From the NCBI GenBank assembly GCA_026120185.1, contig JANUWF010001719.1:372001-436000 (forward strand): a stretch of DNA of 64,000 bases, given 5' to 3'. Position 1 is the first letter of the stretch; each line of letters starts with the position of its first letter. This document shows positions 33,307 through 45,569 of the stretch, one piece after another. The position numbers and the translations under genes were made by a program. The stretch comes from Voacanga thouarsii (Eukaryota; Streptophyta; Magnoliopsida; Gentianales; Apocynaceae). Below the pieces are notes generated by a model, which ran no database searches, was not told where the DNA came from, and saw nothing but the letters and a program-made list of their open reading frames with translations.

Positions 33307-34074
33307 ATCAAATGTTTGCTGCTTTCGTTAGAGCACAATGATATTTATTTGAACAGTTCTTTGTTCTGTCCCTTTACCTGGTTTAGCAATAAGAACAACT
33401 AGAGGACATTATTTTTTTTAATATTTTTAACCCCAGTGCCTTGGGAATCATGCGGATCCTTACTCATTTATTTTAAAAAGTAAAAATATACACAGAAAGA
33501 GTTCTAATATGTACTTCTTGATAAATTATTTTATCTGTTCTAATTAAATTGATTTATTTATTATTTTAAAATTTTTAATTTTTTTTTAAAAATTTAATAT
33601 ATTATATATTATAAAATAATTAATATATTATATATATTATTTTTATATATTTAAATTTAATATAAATTATTATAAAATTTATATATTTTTTATTATATTA
33701 TATTATAATTTTTATATAAAATTAAAACGAGTATAATATATTTCTCGAAAACCAAAAACAAATCATAAAGAATACACAGGGCTTTGGATTTGATATTACA
33801 TGATGAATGAACACAAAACCAAAAGAAGCACATTGACCCATGACTTGAGAGGTACAGGTAAAGCTGGGCTCTCTGCGGAAGCTTCCTCACTTCCATATGG
33901 AGCTTCACAAATAAAATCAAAGATTGAAATACAAGTACCGTGTACTTAGCGCCTGTTTGTCCCGCAGCTGCACATTTCACACCGCCTTTTTGTAAAATCA
34001 AAGATCATACAATGATCTTTTTTTGTCTGAAAATTTTATCTTGACCCAATTTATATAAATATATTAAAAAATTA
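33307..34074. other. Spacer with possible exon-like tail on the minus strand
   Basis: 33420-33720 is extremely AT-rich. On the minus strand 33904-33793 reads CEAPYGSEEASAESPALP then SWVNVLLLVLCSFIM and stop, which looks like a coding tail with a hydrophobic end. I do not recognise it and no matching upstream exon is clear. Confidence 0.3.
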
Positions 34075-34356
34075 CTCCCTCCGTCCCATTAAAATTGATC
34101 TACTTACTATTTTAGATTGTCCCACTAAATTTGATATTTTCCTTAAAAGGAAAATTTTTACTATATAATTTATTATAAAATTATCAATATACCCCACATA
34201 TATTATATTTATATTTTTAGATTTGATATAAAGTATTATGGGACCCACATATTTTTTATTTTTATTATATTATATTATTATTATATTCAAATTTTTACTT
34301 TTGCATAAAATATCGTGTCAAATCAATCATTATCAATTTTAGTGGGACGGAGGGAG
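34075..34356. mobile_element. Stowaway MITE, 282 bp
   Basis: Terminal repeats CTCCCTCCGTCCCATTAAAA and TTTTAGTGGGACGGAGGGAG, flanked by TA (34073-34074 and 34357-34358). Pairing continues inward (TTGAT / ATCAATT). Non-coding, classic plant Stowaway. Confidence 0.92.
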
Positions 34357-34358
34357 TA

Positions 34359-36134
34359 TATTTTATACAATAATATAATTTTTCGGTTTATACAAAAACA
34401 AAAATTCTCCCTTTTTGTCATCTGCCGGCACCTGACAATTTTACACTTTAGCATTTCCCAAAAAAAAAAAAGGGCAGGGAAAAAAAAAGTGGGGAATTGA
34501 TTTTGTTACTGTCCTTGTAATGAGTCCAACGTGATCCTATTAGTGGGAAATTTTTGGGACTCCATATAGGAGGAAATGTCTTATGACAAGTAGAACAGAA
34601 CATCCAAATGTTTGTCAGGAATTGAAGAGTTTACAATCAACTAGAGACCCTCAAAATTCAGAATAAGTAAAACCATCAGCAAGGTAGAATAATGGTTGAT
34701 TAGAAAAGGAAAAATGGATTCCATCATATAAAGGTGTAACCTCTCGATAACCCGAAATAGAACACGATTTCGTACTCACCGCGATATTTCTAAAAATATG
34801 CCAAGCCTCTAATAATAAAAATAATAATAATTGAAATTAATTATCTTCAAATAGCAAAAATTTTATCTCAATAATCAATATAACTTATGTCATATATTAA
34901 AATTTCATAAATAAAGTCTTCATTACAATAAATATATTGTCTAATCTTAGCTAAGGAGAAAGAGTTTGCTAATATTTAACTCAAATTAGTAACTAAACTT
35001 TGTCTAGGCCAACCAGTCCATAAGCACACTCTAATCCCACCCATCTCTAAAGTCATCATCATATTCCTAGTTAACATTTACAATATATTAAATAGAACAA
35101 GTTATATTAATTCAATAAGTAGTTCAAATATTCTATTAAGAATAAATAAGTTACATGTAATATACTTTTAAATAAAACACATTAAGTAATACCAAATAAT
35201 TAGATGGAACTAATTATTTTTTAGCATTTACATTTATATACATAATGATATAGGAGTGTAATATTAAATAAAATAAAAGCATTACCCAAATTCAATTTTT
35301 AAGATAACATACGGGTATTACCTAACTTTAAAAATAAAACATACTAAGTTTAGCCTAATTTAAAATAAAACAAGTTTGGCCCAAAAGATACAAAGGAAAC
35401 AAGACACCAATTTGGGCTTTTTTTTTAATATATAGCCAAGGCATACAAATGTCATCGCCGGCCGGCCCATGACAATTGCAAACTTTAAAAAAAAAAAAAA
35501 ATTGTAAGGGGACGTCGACCGTCCCTCCCCACACCAATGCAAATTTCCAAAACTCCTCTTCTCGCGGACAGGCGGAACAAATGAAAATGACCTTTTTTTT
35601 TTTAATATCAAACAACTTTACACAGAAATCGAAATCCACCAGAACCGAAGTCAAAACGTACATCACTTTGTTCCCACGGCAAAAATAGAATTCGCAGCAC
35701 TTAACATGTTCTCTTTTCAAAACACTAGAACCGAAATCCATCTAACTGCATTGTTTAATAAGTCTCCCATAGTCAATTAAATTTTTATGCGTTGTTATCA
35801 ACACTTGAAATTTTACCTTGAACCAAATTTATTCGATAAACCATTCAAGTCAATCAAAAATTTATACGTAACCGAAGCAATACCTGACGAACTGGTTATT
35901 ACACACAAATAGATAATTGTAAAGTAACTTCTTGAAAACGGTTAGAATCAGAATAGTGACGAACACAGACAGGCAACTCAACTGAATTAAACAAGCACCG
36001 TCTATACCCATCCAGAACTCTAACAAATGCATTTATCAAATATCAATAAAGTCGACAAGGCTAAATAGTCAAAGTATAAAGTAACTAGATAAAATTCAAA
36101 ATTAACAGATAAGTCAATAATGGATTTGAAAGTT
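34359..36134. other. Gene-free AT-rich stretch, possible LTR fragment
   Basis: No gene is supported. A gypsy-LTR-like start TGTAACCTCTCGATAACCCG lies at 34735 but no matching end is seen. 35355-35740 has open frames on both strands with long Phe/Lys runs from poly-T/poly-A and is not called. Confidence 0.4.
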
Positions 36135-36334
36135 TTGCTTGCGAGACAAGAGCACACAGTAGCACTGTTCCGTCAGATCGTACCTGGCGCAAACCCCACT
36201 AGACGTCCCTGGCGCCAGCCTTCCTCTGAGAGACTTGCTTGCGGGACAGGAGCATACAGTAGCATTGTTCCGTCAGATAGTACCTAGCGCAAACCCCACT
36301 AGATGTACCCGGTGCCGGCCCTCCTCTGGACAAG
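36135..36334. repeat. 100-bp tandem duplication, GC-richer
   Basis: 36135-36234 and 36235-36334 are near-copies with a period of exactly 100 (TTGCTTGCG, CAGTAGCA, GTTCCGTCAGAT, GCGCAAACCCCACTAGA, CCTCTG). They differ at about a dozen bases. Not coding as far as I can see. Confidence 0.88.
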
Positions 36335-37267
36335 TTGCTATGCAACGGATAGAAACGCTGACCGAATCACCAATTCAATACTGGTTTGTCTTTAAGAAGT
36401 TATTCGTCTCACTCCGGTACGAAGGGTACAGTGACTCTTCTTGTAGGATAAGATAGTCTCAAATCGCCGTCGACGCACACTAACTGCGATCGCCTCGAAA
36501 ATTTCCTCCATTCACTAGTCCTATTCAGTCAAAATACTATAGGTCGTGATAGGGAGAACCAAAGAGACGTTTTTTTTCTATCAATGAAGCAAAACCCGAA
36601 AAAAAATCAGAACCTTTGCGGCGCCTCTGTTCTTTTTCTTTTAATATCGCCTCTGGATCAACTAAAAAAAACCCAATCCAAATTAGGAAATCCTAATTTT
36701 AATCAGCTTTTAATATTTCTTTTTTCTTTTCAAGGTAGAGTTAATTGGGCCAAATAAAAAGAAAGTACTATGAAAACATAGGCTAAGGCCGAGCCCGGGG
36801 CAGGCGGCGCGTGCGTGTGGCAGCCCCCTGCCTTGGGCTTTTCTATCAAATCTATAAAAAAGTCTTTTAGTATATAAACGCTTCCACACTCTTTAATTTT
36901 TCCCATATAAGACTTTTGTTCCCAAATAGTTAAACACTCAATTTTAATGATATTTAATTATGGATTTTCACAATGAAAATGGTTTCTACCATAATCAAAA
37001 TAATCTCTAACATGTCAAGAACAACTCCCATTAATTATTTTAGGCTAACTAATCATGAATTAAAAGTTACTAACTCCCAAAGTTGCCATTTTCAACACAA
37101 TCTTCCATTGTGGCATTGAAAATTGAGATCTTCCATAACATCCACATGGAAAACCAAAACTAATGCTTTCTTGGTGATCCACAAAATGAATAAAGAAAGT
37201 ATGGTTAGTATATATTGTCAAAGAAGTGGACCAAGGGAATGTATCAAAAGATAATTTCAGTTACCAT
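36335..37267. other. Spacer with a GC-rich foldback
   Basis: 36790-36836 is strongly GC-rich (GAGCCCGGGGCAGG ... CCTGCCTTGGGC) and can fold on itself, unlike its AT-rich surroundings. The rest shows no gene. Confidence 0.4.
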
Positions 37268-37268
37268 C

Positions 37269-37337
37269 CTCATATGCAGTACTGATCTCCTAGAATTTCT
37301 TAGTTGCACCAGGCTCCTTGGTGACATCAAGATAATA
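37269..37337 (-). pseudogene. Isolated DnaJ (J-domain) exon relic
   Basis: Minus strand after an acceptor (GCTTTTAG) reads YYLDVTKEPGATKKF, then a TAG, then EISTAYE. This matches the J-domain exon [23 protein letters not shown] of organellar DnaJ proteins as I remember it. The HPD motif, needed to activate Hsp70, is changed (YLD) and there is an in-frame stop. I found no neighbouring DnaJ exons. Confidence 0.65.
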
Positions 37338-37543
37338 CTAAAAGCAAACATGAAATATATCGAAACTACCACATAAATCTAAGGGATACAACGGATATAT
37401 CACAACAGTGATGTCACTAAGGCACATGTAATATAATTTAGCTTTAATAAATCAACCATGGGAATTAAAAGCAGCAACCAAGAAAATGCAGCAAAAGTTA
37501 TATGGCATATTGCAAGAATCTTATATAGGCGTATAAATCTTTC

Positions 37544-37870
37544 TTCTTCTTCTTTTTTTTTTTTTTTTTTGCTAAAGTGTATAGTTAATCATTGATGGAA
37601 TCATCCCAACCTCTGCCATTACATCCAAAGGTATCACGGAAATCGACATCAGCCTTAGTGACTACTAATAAAATTTTGGCAGGGATTTTGCCAAAACAGT
37701 TTGAAAACCTAGCTCGTTTTATCAATTTGTCAACAGTCCTATTACGACATCTAGGCATATATGTAATTTTTCATTTGTAATATTTAGGCACTAAAGATTT
37801 ACCTTCCTCAATTATGGAAAAGGCTCTCCAATTCACTTCAATCTCTCTATCATTAATGGCCTAAATATAA
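37544..37870 (-). pseudogene. Possible LINE 3' end: RNase H remnant and poly(A)
   Basis: On the minus strand 37860-37600 reads NDREIEVNWRAFSIIEEGKSL, then after a stop CRNRTVDKLIKRARFSNC, resembling the plant RNase H (RVT_3) tail of LINEs with its RxxNxxAD LAKxA end. It is followed by a poly(A) of 18 (poly-T at 37553-37570 on the plus strand), as for a retroposed end. The match is loose. Confidence 0.4.
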
Positions 37871-39184
37871 AACTTCCCTCTAAATATGGGATTGGTGAGT
37901 CAAAAACAGAAAACATAAAAGTATTTGTAAAAAATGATACAGCTACCAGAAAAAAATTTTTTTTTTCCTGGAAATGCACAAGCACCTTTAGATTGAGACT
38001 CACTTAAGTTTCTTGTTTATGTAACACGAATTGAACAAGTATTATTTTTTTATACCAAGAGGTTAAAAAAATTAAAAATAACACCACCAACAAGTTTGAA
38101 ATAATGAATACATGTACTTTAGATCCCTTCACCAGTAATAGATAGGTTAACTACCATGAGCAAAAAACCATGTTGATTCGTTAAAAATGCATAAAACAGA
38201 TATTAACATTAAAAGACATAATATTTAGCCAATCTTATCATCCCAAACCCAACTGAAACCAAGATTTTTCCTCCCTTAGTCCTTAAAAGCAACAAACACT
38301 GATTGGATTCCCATTGTTGCTGACGAAGTTAAAACTTTCCACTTGCACAATGAAGATGAGCACAAATTCTTCCTTCAATTAGCGATAAACTTGGAAATTC
38401 TTATTAACCCAGTAAAAAAACACACCTAAACAATACAATGCCAAACTATATCAGTAGCAAGAAAAAGACTGAATGGTGTACCAAAGCAACTCTAACAACC
38501 AATATATAAATCTCAAGAATGGATGTACCAAAAGGAAATCAAAACATTTATTGTAAATCCAAATCCAACAATATTACAATGAAAACACTATAAGGATGGT
38601 AAAAAGGCGGAGTGCCCAAAATATCATGAAGCATACCATTCACTTGTGGATGCATCAGCTAATCTACCTTAAAAAACCTAACTCCAAATAATTAATCAAT
38701 TTAGTATAGGAAAAAGAGTACAAGTACACATCAAAATCAGAACTAGAAGAAAGAAAAAGGGAATGAGAGTTAGTCCTATTTCTCCACATTTGCATAGGGT
38801 ATAGTAAGAAAAAAGGCCAAGAAGGAAAAAATAAAAACAAGATAAAGCTAAACAAACCTCTACATTCTTGAAATAGATGGCGAGACTCCAGAGGCTGTTC
38901 TTGAAACAGAGAAGAAAAAAGGAGGTTTTATTTCACCAAGGATATAGAAAGAATTAAAGATTTTTATATCAGCATAAAATAGGTAAACTATTTATTAAAA
39001 AAAATAACTTAAGGGAGCGATGATCTATCCGTTTCTCTCCATCTTTGGAGAGAAATGATTGTGGATTTGGAGGGATCAAATTAGGGGCCGTGCAATTTCA
39101 GTACATAAATTATGCAACCAGTTCACGACCACGATTTGAGCTTCTCAGATCATGCGGTAAGGGACAGTCCACGTTGCACATCCC
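37871..39184. other. Gene-free AT-rich stretch
   Basis: No domain or splice-consistent gene is recognised. Open frames at 38664-38855 and nearby are low-complexity. Confidence 0.5.
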
Positions 39185-39221
39185 AAAAAAATGGACAAAA
39201 CGACATTTTGTCCATTTTTTT
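39185..39221. repeat. Perfect 16-bp hairpin
   Basis: Arms 39185-39200 (AAAAAAATGGACAAAA) and 39206-39221 are exact reverse complements around a 5-nt loop CGACA. Confidence 0.9.
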
Positions 39222-39389
39222 GCCTAAAGCTCAACGGCGGTTGAAGCCAAGCTATAGAAACTTCTTGATCATCAACAGTGGCGAGAGGACATTTGGAGAG
39301 TTGAGATGATTGTTTCACTAGAGTCAAGGTGACCTTGCTAGAGGAAACTCAACTCTCACGCCACCATCTTGTAGAAGAAAACCGATTCA

Positions 39390-39700
39390 CTCTCCATCTC
39401 TGTGTAAACAAACATCACCTCTATGCCCTCCTTTCGAAATCAAGCCACTCACCTCTATTTCTCCCTTCACTATCATCCCTCTTTCTCTCGGTTAGCATTA
39501 ACCCCCCTCCCCCACCATACATCTTCCCTCTCTTAGTTCATTTTCCCTCTCGGTGCCATTACTCTCACTGTTGTCACTCCAGTGACTCCACCCCTGTGTA
39601 GCCCAAACATCTTCGTGTCCTTCTTTCAAAATTAAGTTATTCAGCTCCCTCTCTCCCTTCACTATTGTCCTCTTCTCTCTCAGTCGGTGCTATTTTCCCA
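39390..39700. repeat. Degenerate CT-rich tandem duplication
   Basis: TGTGTAAACAAACATCACC...CCCTTCACTATCATCC (39401-39480) and TGTGTAGCCCAAACATCTTC...CCCTTCACTATTGTCC (39595-39670) align with a period near 195 bp. Pyrimidine-rich, no coding call. Confidence 0.6.
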
Positions 39701-41300
39701 TCACCGTCGTCCCTCTATTGGTTTGTTTTCCCTCTCGCCGTTACCATCATCACTCTTACTGTCATCACTCTCACTACCGTTCTCCCGTAGATTTCTATTA
39801 ATTTAAAGGTTAGTTCTTTGGACTAAATATCAAATTTTTTTTTGTGGGTGAAATAGTAGCTTTATTCGTCTATATTATGCTTTACCTTGAATACAATGCT
39901 CGATAGATTTCACTGCAATGTTTCTATATGTCTTGGTTTATATGGTGTTTTTGTTTCTTTGTTCCAATATTTTGTTTATATATATATATTGCTACTTTTA
40001 ACCTATCTATGGTTGCCTTAACAAGAGCAGACGTTGATCTTTCATTTATTGCACTTCAAGATATGTACATTTTCACAATTTGTTGCTTTAGTACTTAGTA
40101 GCGATCCTAGTACTTATCAAGTAATTACAAAATAATTACTTGAATATTTTTGTAACTCTAGTGTTGAACAAAACAAAATCATCAAACGATTAGCTTATAT
40201 GCTTGGTCTTCATTAATAAGTAATTCCTAATTTTAACCTAAAGTAAATCAAACAAGTTGGTAAGATCTTGGTCCATGCAATATACTACTTTTTCCAATTT
40301 GGAACAAACTAATTCAAATAATAACATAATTGCAAATTTTTTGGGAAAATGGTGAAAAGTACTAATTTATGTTTAGAATAAAAGATATTTTTAGAAGAAG
40401 ATGAGATGGAACGAGTGGATTTCTTCTCATTTCTATCATCATGTAGCTACCAAATCATAGCCTGATCTGATTGTGTAATTTTCAATATGTAGAACCAAGA
40501 TAAGGCTGCAATAACAAAATGAAAATTACACAAGAAAAATGTATAGTGAATAGTCAAAATTGGTATTCTGAAACATTAAGAGAGAAAGAATCAATCCACC
40601 TGATGCAGATGACTTTGATTTTTTTAAGTTTAGACTGGACAACCCTTAGTCTGGAGATATTTAATTTTAGAGTCTCTAGTAGTTTTCTAGTTGTCCACCC
40701 ATCAACCTCAATTTAGTTCCTAGATAAAGTATAATGGTAAATATGAATTATTTGGTATCATATATACTATGAGCAAGGCTCATATGTATTGCAAAGAAAA
40801 AAGATGAAAGAAAAGGAAGAAGAAAATGGAGAAAATATAAGTAGTGTTAACAAACTACAATATTTGCACATGGGGCAACAACTGTTGCAACCTTCAGAAT
40901 ACTACTTCTAGCCTGAAGGGTAGGAGGAAGGCCTTGAGAAGAAAAAGCTTAAACAAAATCGAGGTGGTCTTTCCATTCCTCTTGAATCCCTTATTACCTT
41001 AAATAGCCACTGCACAACCAATGTTACTGAGGCAAGAGCTTCTGTAGGAGCTCCATTAATGAAAAAAAATTTTGCTACTTTTTCTAAGTTCTACCATCTT
41101 CTGCGAGAGATTTGATACTATGGCTAGCTTGAAAAAAAAAGAAACAAGTATGCTTATTAGAGATTCTCTATTTTGACTGGCTTTCAATGTGTTTTCTTTT
41201 TGTATTTCTCCTTTCAGAGTTCCAATGTATTTCCTACATGTCACAATTTTGATATAAAAAGGAAAAAGCATTTGCTTTTTGGTAGCTAATCACAACTAGC
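39701..41300. other. Gene-free stretch
   Basis: AT-rich DNA with pyrimidine-rich start. I see no recognisable gene, RNA or transposon ends. Confidence 0.45.
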
Positions 41301-41600
41301 CTTTTGTAGATAAATACATGAACATGGCACAAAAATACATAAACACATTGCAATAGCACATTAACATTTTCACTAATCAAGCAACACGGTACAGAACATC
41401 AGCACGTTGTATACAAATACATGAACATGACACAAAAATGCATAAATATATAACAAGAGTATATTTGCATTTTCATTAATCAAGCAACATGGCAGCACAT
41501 GCACATTAACATGTTGTACACAAATAGAAAAACACAGCACAAAAATACTCGAACACATAATAAGAGATATCAACATATTTTCACTATCAAAACATTAATT
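41301..41600 (-). repeat. Minisatellite, about 3 units of 105 bp
   Basis: Units share (plus strand) ACAAATACATGAACATG(G/A)CACAAAAATACATAA, TTTTCA(C/T)TAATCAAGCAACA and CA(T/C)GTTGTA. Copies start near 41307, 41411 and 41520. Its complement resembles the array at 54713-55045 (ATGTATTTGTGTCCCATGTTCATGTATTTG). Confidence 0.7.
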
Positions 41601-42400
41601 TTTACTTGTACAATGGATTACAAAAGAAATGGAAATGCCACTAAACAAGAGATAGGTTAAAAATCAACATTTATATTTCATCACAATGTTCTCATCATTT
41701 TCTAAAAGACTTAACTTCCCAATATTTACAAAGGCAAAAATAAGGTTAACCTAAGTTCTCAAGACTTAGCTTATGTCATACTTAATATGCAATTGTACAT
41801 AATACCAACTCAACTAAAGAAGTCTTAAAGTAAATTTTAAAGGAAAATAGAAGCCAATAATAACTCCACCAAACTAATAATTATTAATATACATGCCAAA
41901 AATTCTTGAATTAAGCCTAAAATTTTTCAAAATTTTTTAATAAAACCCCAAAGAAAGTACCAAATGATAAATAGATTCTTCCAAAGAATAGAGTTTAACC
42001 TCTCCTTCACACTTAAATTAGACAATGTCCTCATTGGCTAAAAATAAGCTATAACGCAAGCATATCCAAGAGAACTAGATAAAGAGGGAGAAAGCAAAAC
42101 AATATTCCCCAAGTGTATTGTAGCTCAACTGCTCATGGAATGTGTAGAAAGGAAGAATTATCCCAGAAGATTGTCTATGAGTCCCTGCAGAAAAAGAAAA
42201 ACTAAACTAAATAAAGTAGATCACATAGAATAAAATGAATAGAAATAGAATAAACTAAAAGCTAATAAAATTTAACAAAAAGAAGTCTAAAGGAAACTAA
42301 TAAGTAAAATGTACAACAATTAAAAAAAAAAGGACTACAATACAACATGATAAATAAAGAAATAAAAAAAGGGATCTGAAATAGTTAAATAGTAATAAAA
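41601..42400 (-). other. Probable 3' untranslated part of an LTR element
   Basis: On the minus strand near 42040-41995 the words AGCCAATGAGGACATTGTCTA and AAGTGTGAAGGAGAGG look like the non-coding stretch that follows the last ORF in Athila/Tat-type gypsy elements. There is no coding sequence. The assignment is by memory and position. Confidence 0.4.
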
Positions 42401-42409
42401 ACATCAAGA

Positions 42410-45400
42410 GAATGCCCGTTTTGTCCACCATGTCCTTCATTGCTTCCAAGTTTGTTGGGCTTAATTCGATCCCATATGCTAGCCAAGAAAACTTCTTGCC
42501 TCTGTTGTTTGGCCTGGACGATATCTTTTATGATGAACATTTGATTTTTCTATGCCATAGTCAACTACTCCAATATAGGCAACTCTCTTTATCTTTTCAG
42601 TATCTACATCTGATGCCCAATAATCTCTTGTTGTTGAGTGATTATCCGGTGTTACTGTGCTTGCATCTGTTGTTGCTGCTCCACTATACCTGTAAACTTG
42701 TCCGCAGTTAACTCTAATTGAGTCAATTAAGATCTCATCTTGCCGTGGAACTTAACTATAGAAGTTAGTTGCCCAACATTAGATCTTTATCCATGTGGCC
42801 CCTCTATTATAGGTGGTGGAGGTGAAAGTTGGCCTACTCTCTTCTTGAACTCCTGAGGTGTGAGCTACCTTTTTCTAGGCTCATCATAATTGTAACAACA
42901 ATTCACCAAGGTATGATCTATGACGATCTCACTAGAAGTAGTAGAAGTGGATATCTCATCGTTAGTAAGAACATGAAAATGTCGTGGAATCTGTGTAATG
43001 ATTAGGGCAAGATGAATGCCATTGCGGTGTGGCCTAATGCCACTACCTCGTGTATATATAAAATTAGCAGTTGATTGGGCCTAAATTAGTCATTATTTTT
43101 CTAGTTATTTGAGACTAAATTAAGATACTTTTTAATACAATAGTTAGTCATATTCCTTCATATTTAATATTTTCTTTATAAAAATATTTTTCTGTAATTT
43201 TATACAAAATAGGAAAAAATTAGAGCTAATTGAGTAATTTTTTAGCACCAGCCCAAGAAAGGAGAGCCGGCACCGGTCATCTATTGGCAGAACAGAGAAG
43301 TGTAGAGAAATTGAAGAAACAGAGCAATTCGGTTGCAATTGAAATTGGAAAGGAAAAAGGAGAAAAATGGCTAAAGGAATTTCGATGGCTCACGACTAAG
43401 TAAAAGAAAGGAAAAGTAAGCCGACAGCAAGAAGAAGCTAATTGCAACAAAGTAGAAGAATTTCGGTAGGGCCAAGGAAGAGAGCAAAAGCAGAAGAATT
43501 TTGGTGGGACCTGGACAATGCAAAGCAAAGTCAACAATAGCTGCAGCAGCATGAAAAATGAAGCAGCTTGAGGATTTTCATTGGCTCGCAGCTGAGCAAG
43601 AAGACAAAAGAAACAAAGAAAAGGAATTCAGCTCAGATTTTGATAGCTCAACTGAGCCGACGCAACAACAGGAGAAGAAAAGGAAATCAGTCGGTGGCTT
43701 GACTGTGGCTCAATTGAGACAATGCAAATTCAAAGAAGGGAAGCTCCTGCACAGCTCATTTAAAGCCAAATTTACCAAATTCCACAATTCCAATTCAATA
43801 TCAATTGACATCTCCAGCATAAAACGACAAAGTCCAATCCAAATTGATTTCCAATAATTTCACAATTCAAAAGGTGGTGGACGGTGGACTCCTTAATGTT
43901 TATTTAGACTTTTAATTACTAATCCTTTTTTTTTTAGATTTTTTAGGTAATTTATTCTTCTTTATTTATGACTCTTTTAGGAACTTTGTGAGCCTATAAA
44001 TAAAGGCCAATTTACCATAGGAAAAGGGGGTGCACAATGTAAAGACTTAGTTACATTTTGGAGTACGTCACTAATATTTTCTCAAGATAAATAATTCAAG
44101 GAGGGTTAATTCTTAAAGGAGTTTTCATTGGATATTGAAAGGCTTGTCTATAAGTATCTATCTCTTTCCTTTATTTTTTTTTTTTCTTGAACAATGATAT
44201 GTTAATTGTTTGATTGTAATTTAATAGTGTTTTAGATATTCATGATTTTTAGAGTTACTTTGATCTTTTAATTAATTGATTGTTATTCTTAATATTTAAT
44301 TACTTGTGCTTATTATGAGATTAATTAGTTGTTTCTTTCCATTAACTTGCTTGAAAAAAAGGTTGGTGGTGGTCTCAATTCATTAGTTTCATATTTGTTG
44401 TTTATTAACGTGCTTGAAAAAGAGATTAATTGCTAAGAACAAGGTAATTAAAGGTTGATTAATATCTATTAGAATATGAATTCATTGGTTAATTTCATAT
44501 TTTAAGTTTGCCAGAATATGAAAATTTAATCAAGAATTATGTTTAATGCATTTTTTGGGTGAATTAGTTGAGACAAAATATGTAATGCTAATTTGTCTAG
44601 AAGATAGTGATTTCATGGATTGAAAAAGAAGTGAATCTATCTTAATCCTTCATGAAGCCAAGAGAATAATTAGTTATGATAATGATTAAGTTTTTTAAGA
44701 TCATGTTTGTCAAAATAATGGTTTAAATTACATAATTCTTCATCATTGTTATGTATTTATTATTTTGTTTTATTTTATTTTCCGTTTTATTCATTTTTTC
44801 ACTTTATTGAGTCGGTTAAACAATGAAAGAAAAGTGATTAATGCATACTTGTTCCTAGAGAATCAACACTCATTTGAACCCTATGCTATGTTAATGATGA
44901 GTACGCTTACTTATATGTATAATTTGAGGTTAACGTTTTAATTTAAACTTGATTAGAAATGTACTTATTTTTATATGATTTTTATACCCAAATAAATACG
45001 CATCAATAGTGGAGCCAATGGAATATACTGAGAGTGAATCACAGCATAAATATCAATCCCTCGGGCTTCATTTATCCCACTGGCCCGAGGAGCAACATTA
45101 AATCATAATAGATACAAAATCAAACAAAGTTGTGGGGGCATACTAGTCATAGAAAGAGCATCATGGTAGCCTAAACCAAGCTCAGTCCTAGAAGCATCAA
45201 AATCCCACTCAGTCTCAGATGTGACATTCTTATTATATGTGTCTATGTTTACCCAAGGTCCCTCATCTAGGATGCACAATATTTAAGCTAGCACTGTCCT
45301 AGTCAAGTGGAAAGGGACTCCTCTAACAGTGGTATCTATAGTCCTAAGAATACTATGCTTCTAATCCATCATATTTGTATAAAATTTCTTCACAAGAGCA

Positions 45401-45560
45401 GGACAATAGAAACTTTTCAAATCCAAAATAGGCCCCTATCCTAGGCATCTAAACATAATCCTAACCTTTAAATCATTATCTAACACCAAATCAATAGTCC
45501 TCTCAACTAGAATCTCATTATTAACTCACTCATTATACCACTCACATCCTAGATCTACCA
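42410..45560 (-). pseudogene. Env-like / putative plant transposon protein ORF, split
   Basis: Minus strand 45560-45010 reads ERTIDLVLDNDLKVRIMF, ALVKKFYTNMMD, TTVRGVPFHLTRTVLA, CILDEGPWV and NVAPRASGINEARGIDIYAV. This is the pattern of the putative plant transposon protein domain found in env-like ORFs of Athila-type and related gypsy elements. After a roughly 1.95 kb interruption it seems to resume at 43030 (ALIITQIPRHFHVL, then proline-rich GQLSPPPP near 42830) and ends in a Gln-rich helix (GIVEQQQQMQAQ, IITQQQEIIGHQM) down to about 42410. Several stops. Function of such ORFs is not established. Confidence 0.65.
43072..45005 (+). repeat. Candidate inserted LTR interrupting the env-like ORF
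   Basis: Starts TGATTGGGCC and ends ATACGCATCA, giving TGAT/ATCA termini, with a TATA box (GCCTATAAATAAAGGCC, 43991-44007) on the plus strand and an A/T-rich U5-like end. It separates two parts of one minus-strand ORF. The flanks (GCAGT and ATAGT) match only 3 of 5, so the ends may be off. An open frame inside (43558-43857) is not supported as a gene. Confidence 0.5.
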
Positions 45561-45569
45561 AATGGCCTT

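Noticed and set aside
34735..35300. Gypsy LTR starting TGTAACCTCTCG
   Set aside because: No matching inverted end, target repeat or primer site could be found, so it is only mentioned as possible.
35355..35741. 128-codon minus-strand frame
   Set aside because: Contains long Phe and Lys runs from poly-A/T tracts and no domain.
43558..43857. 99-codon plus-strand frame
   Set aside because: Lys/Gln/Ser-rich and inside a candidate LTR; such frames are common in LTR leaders.
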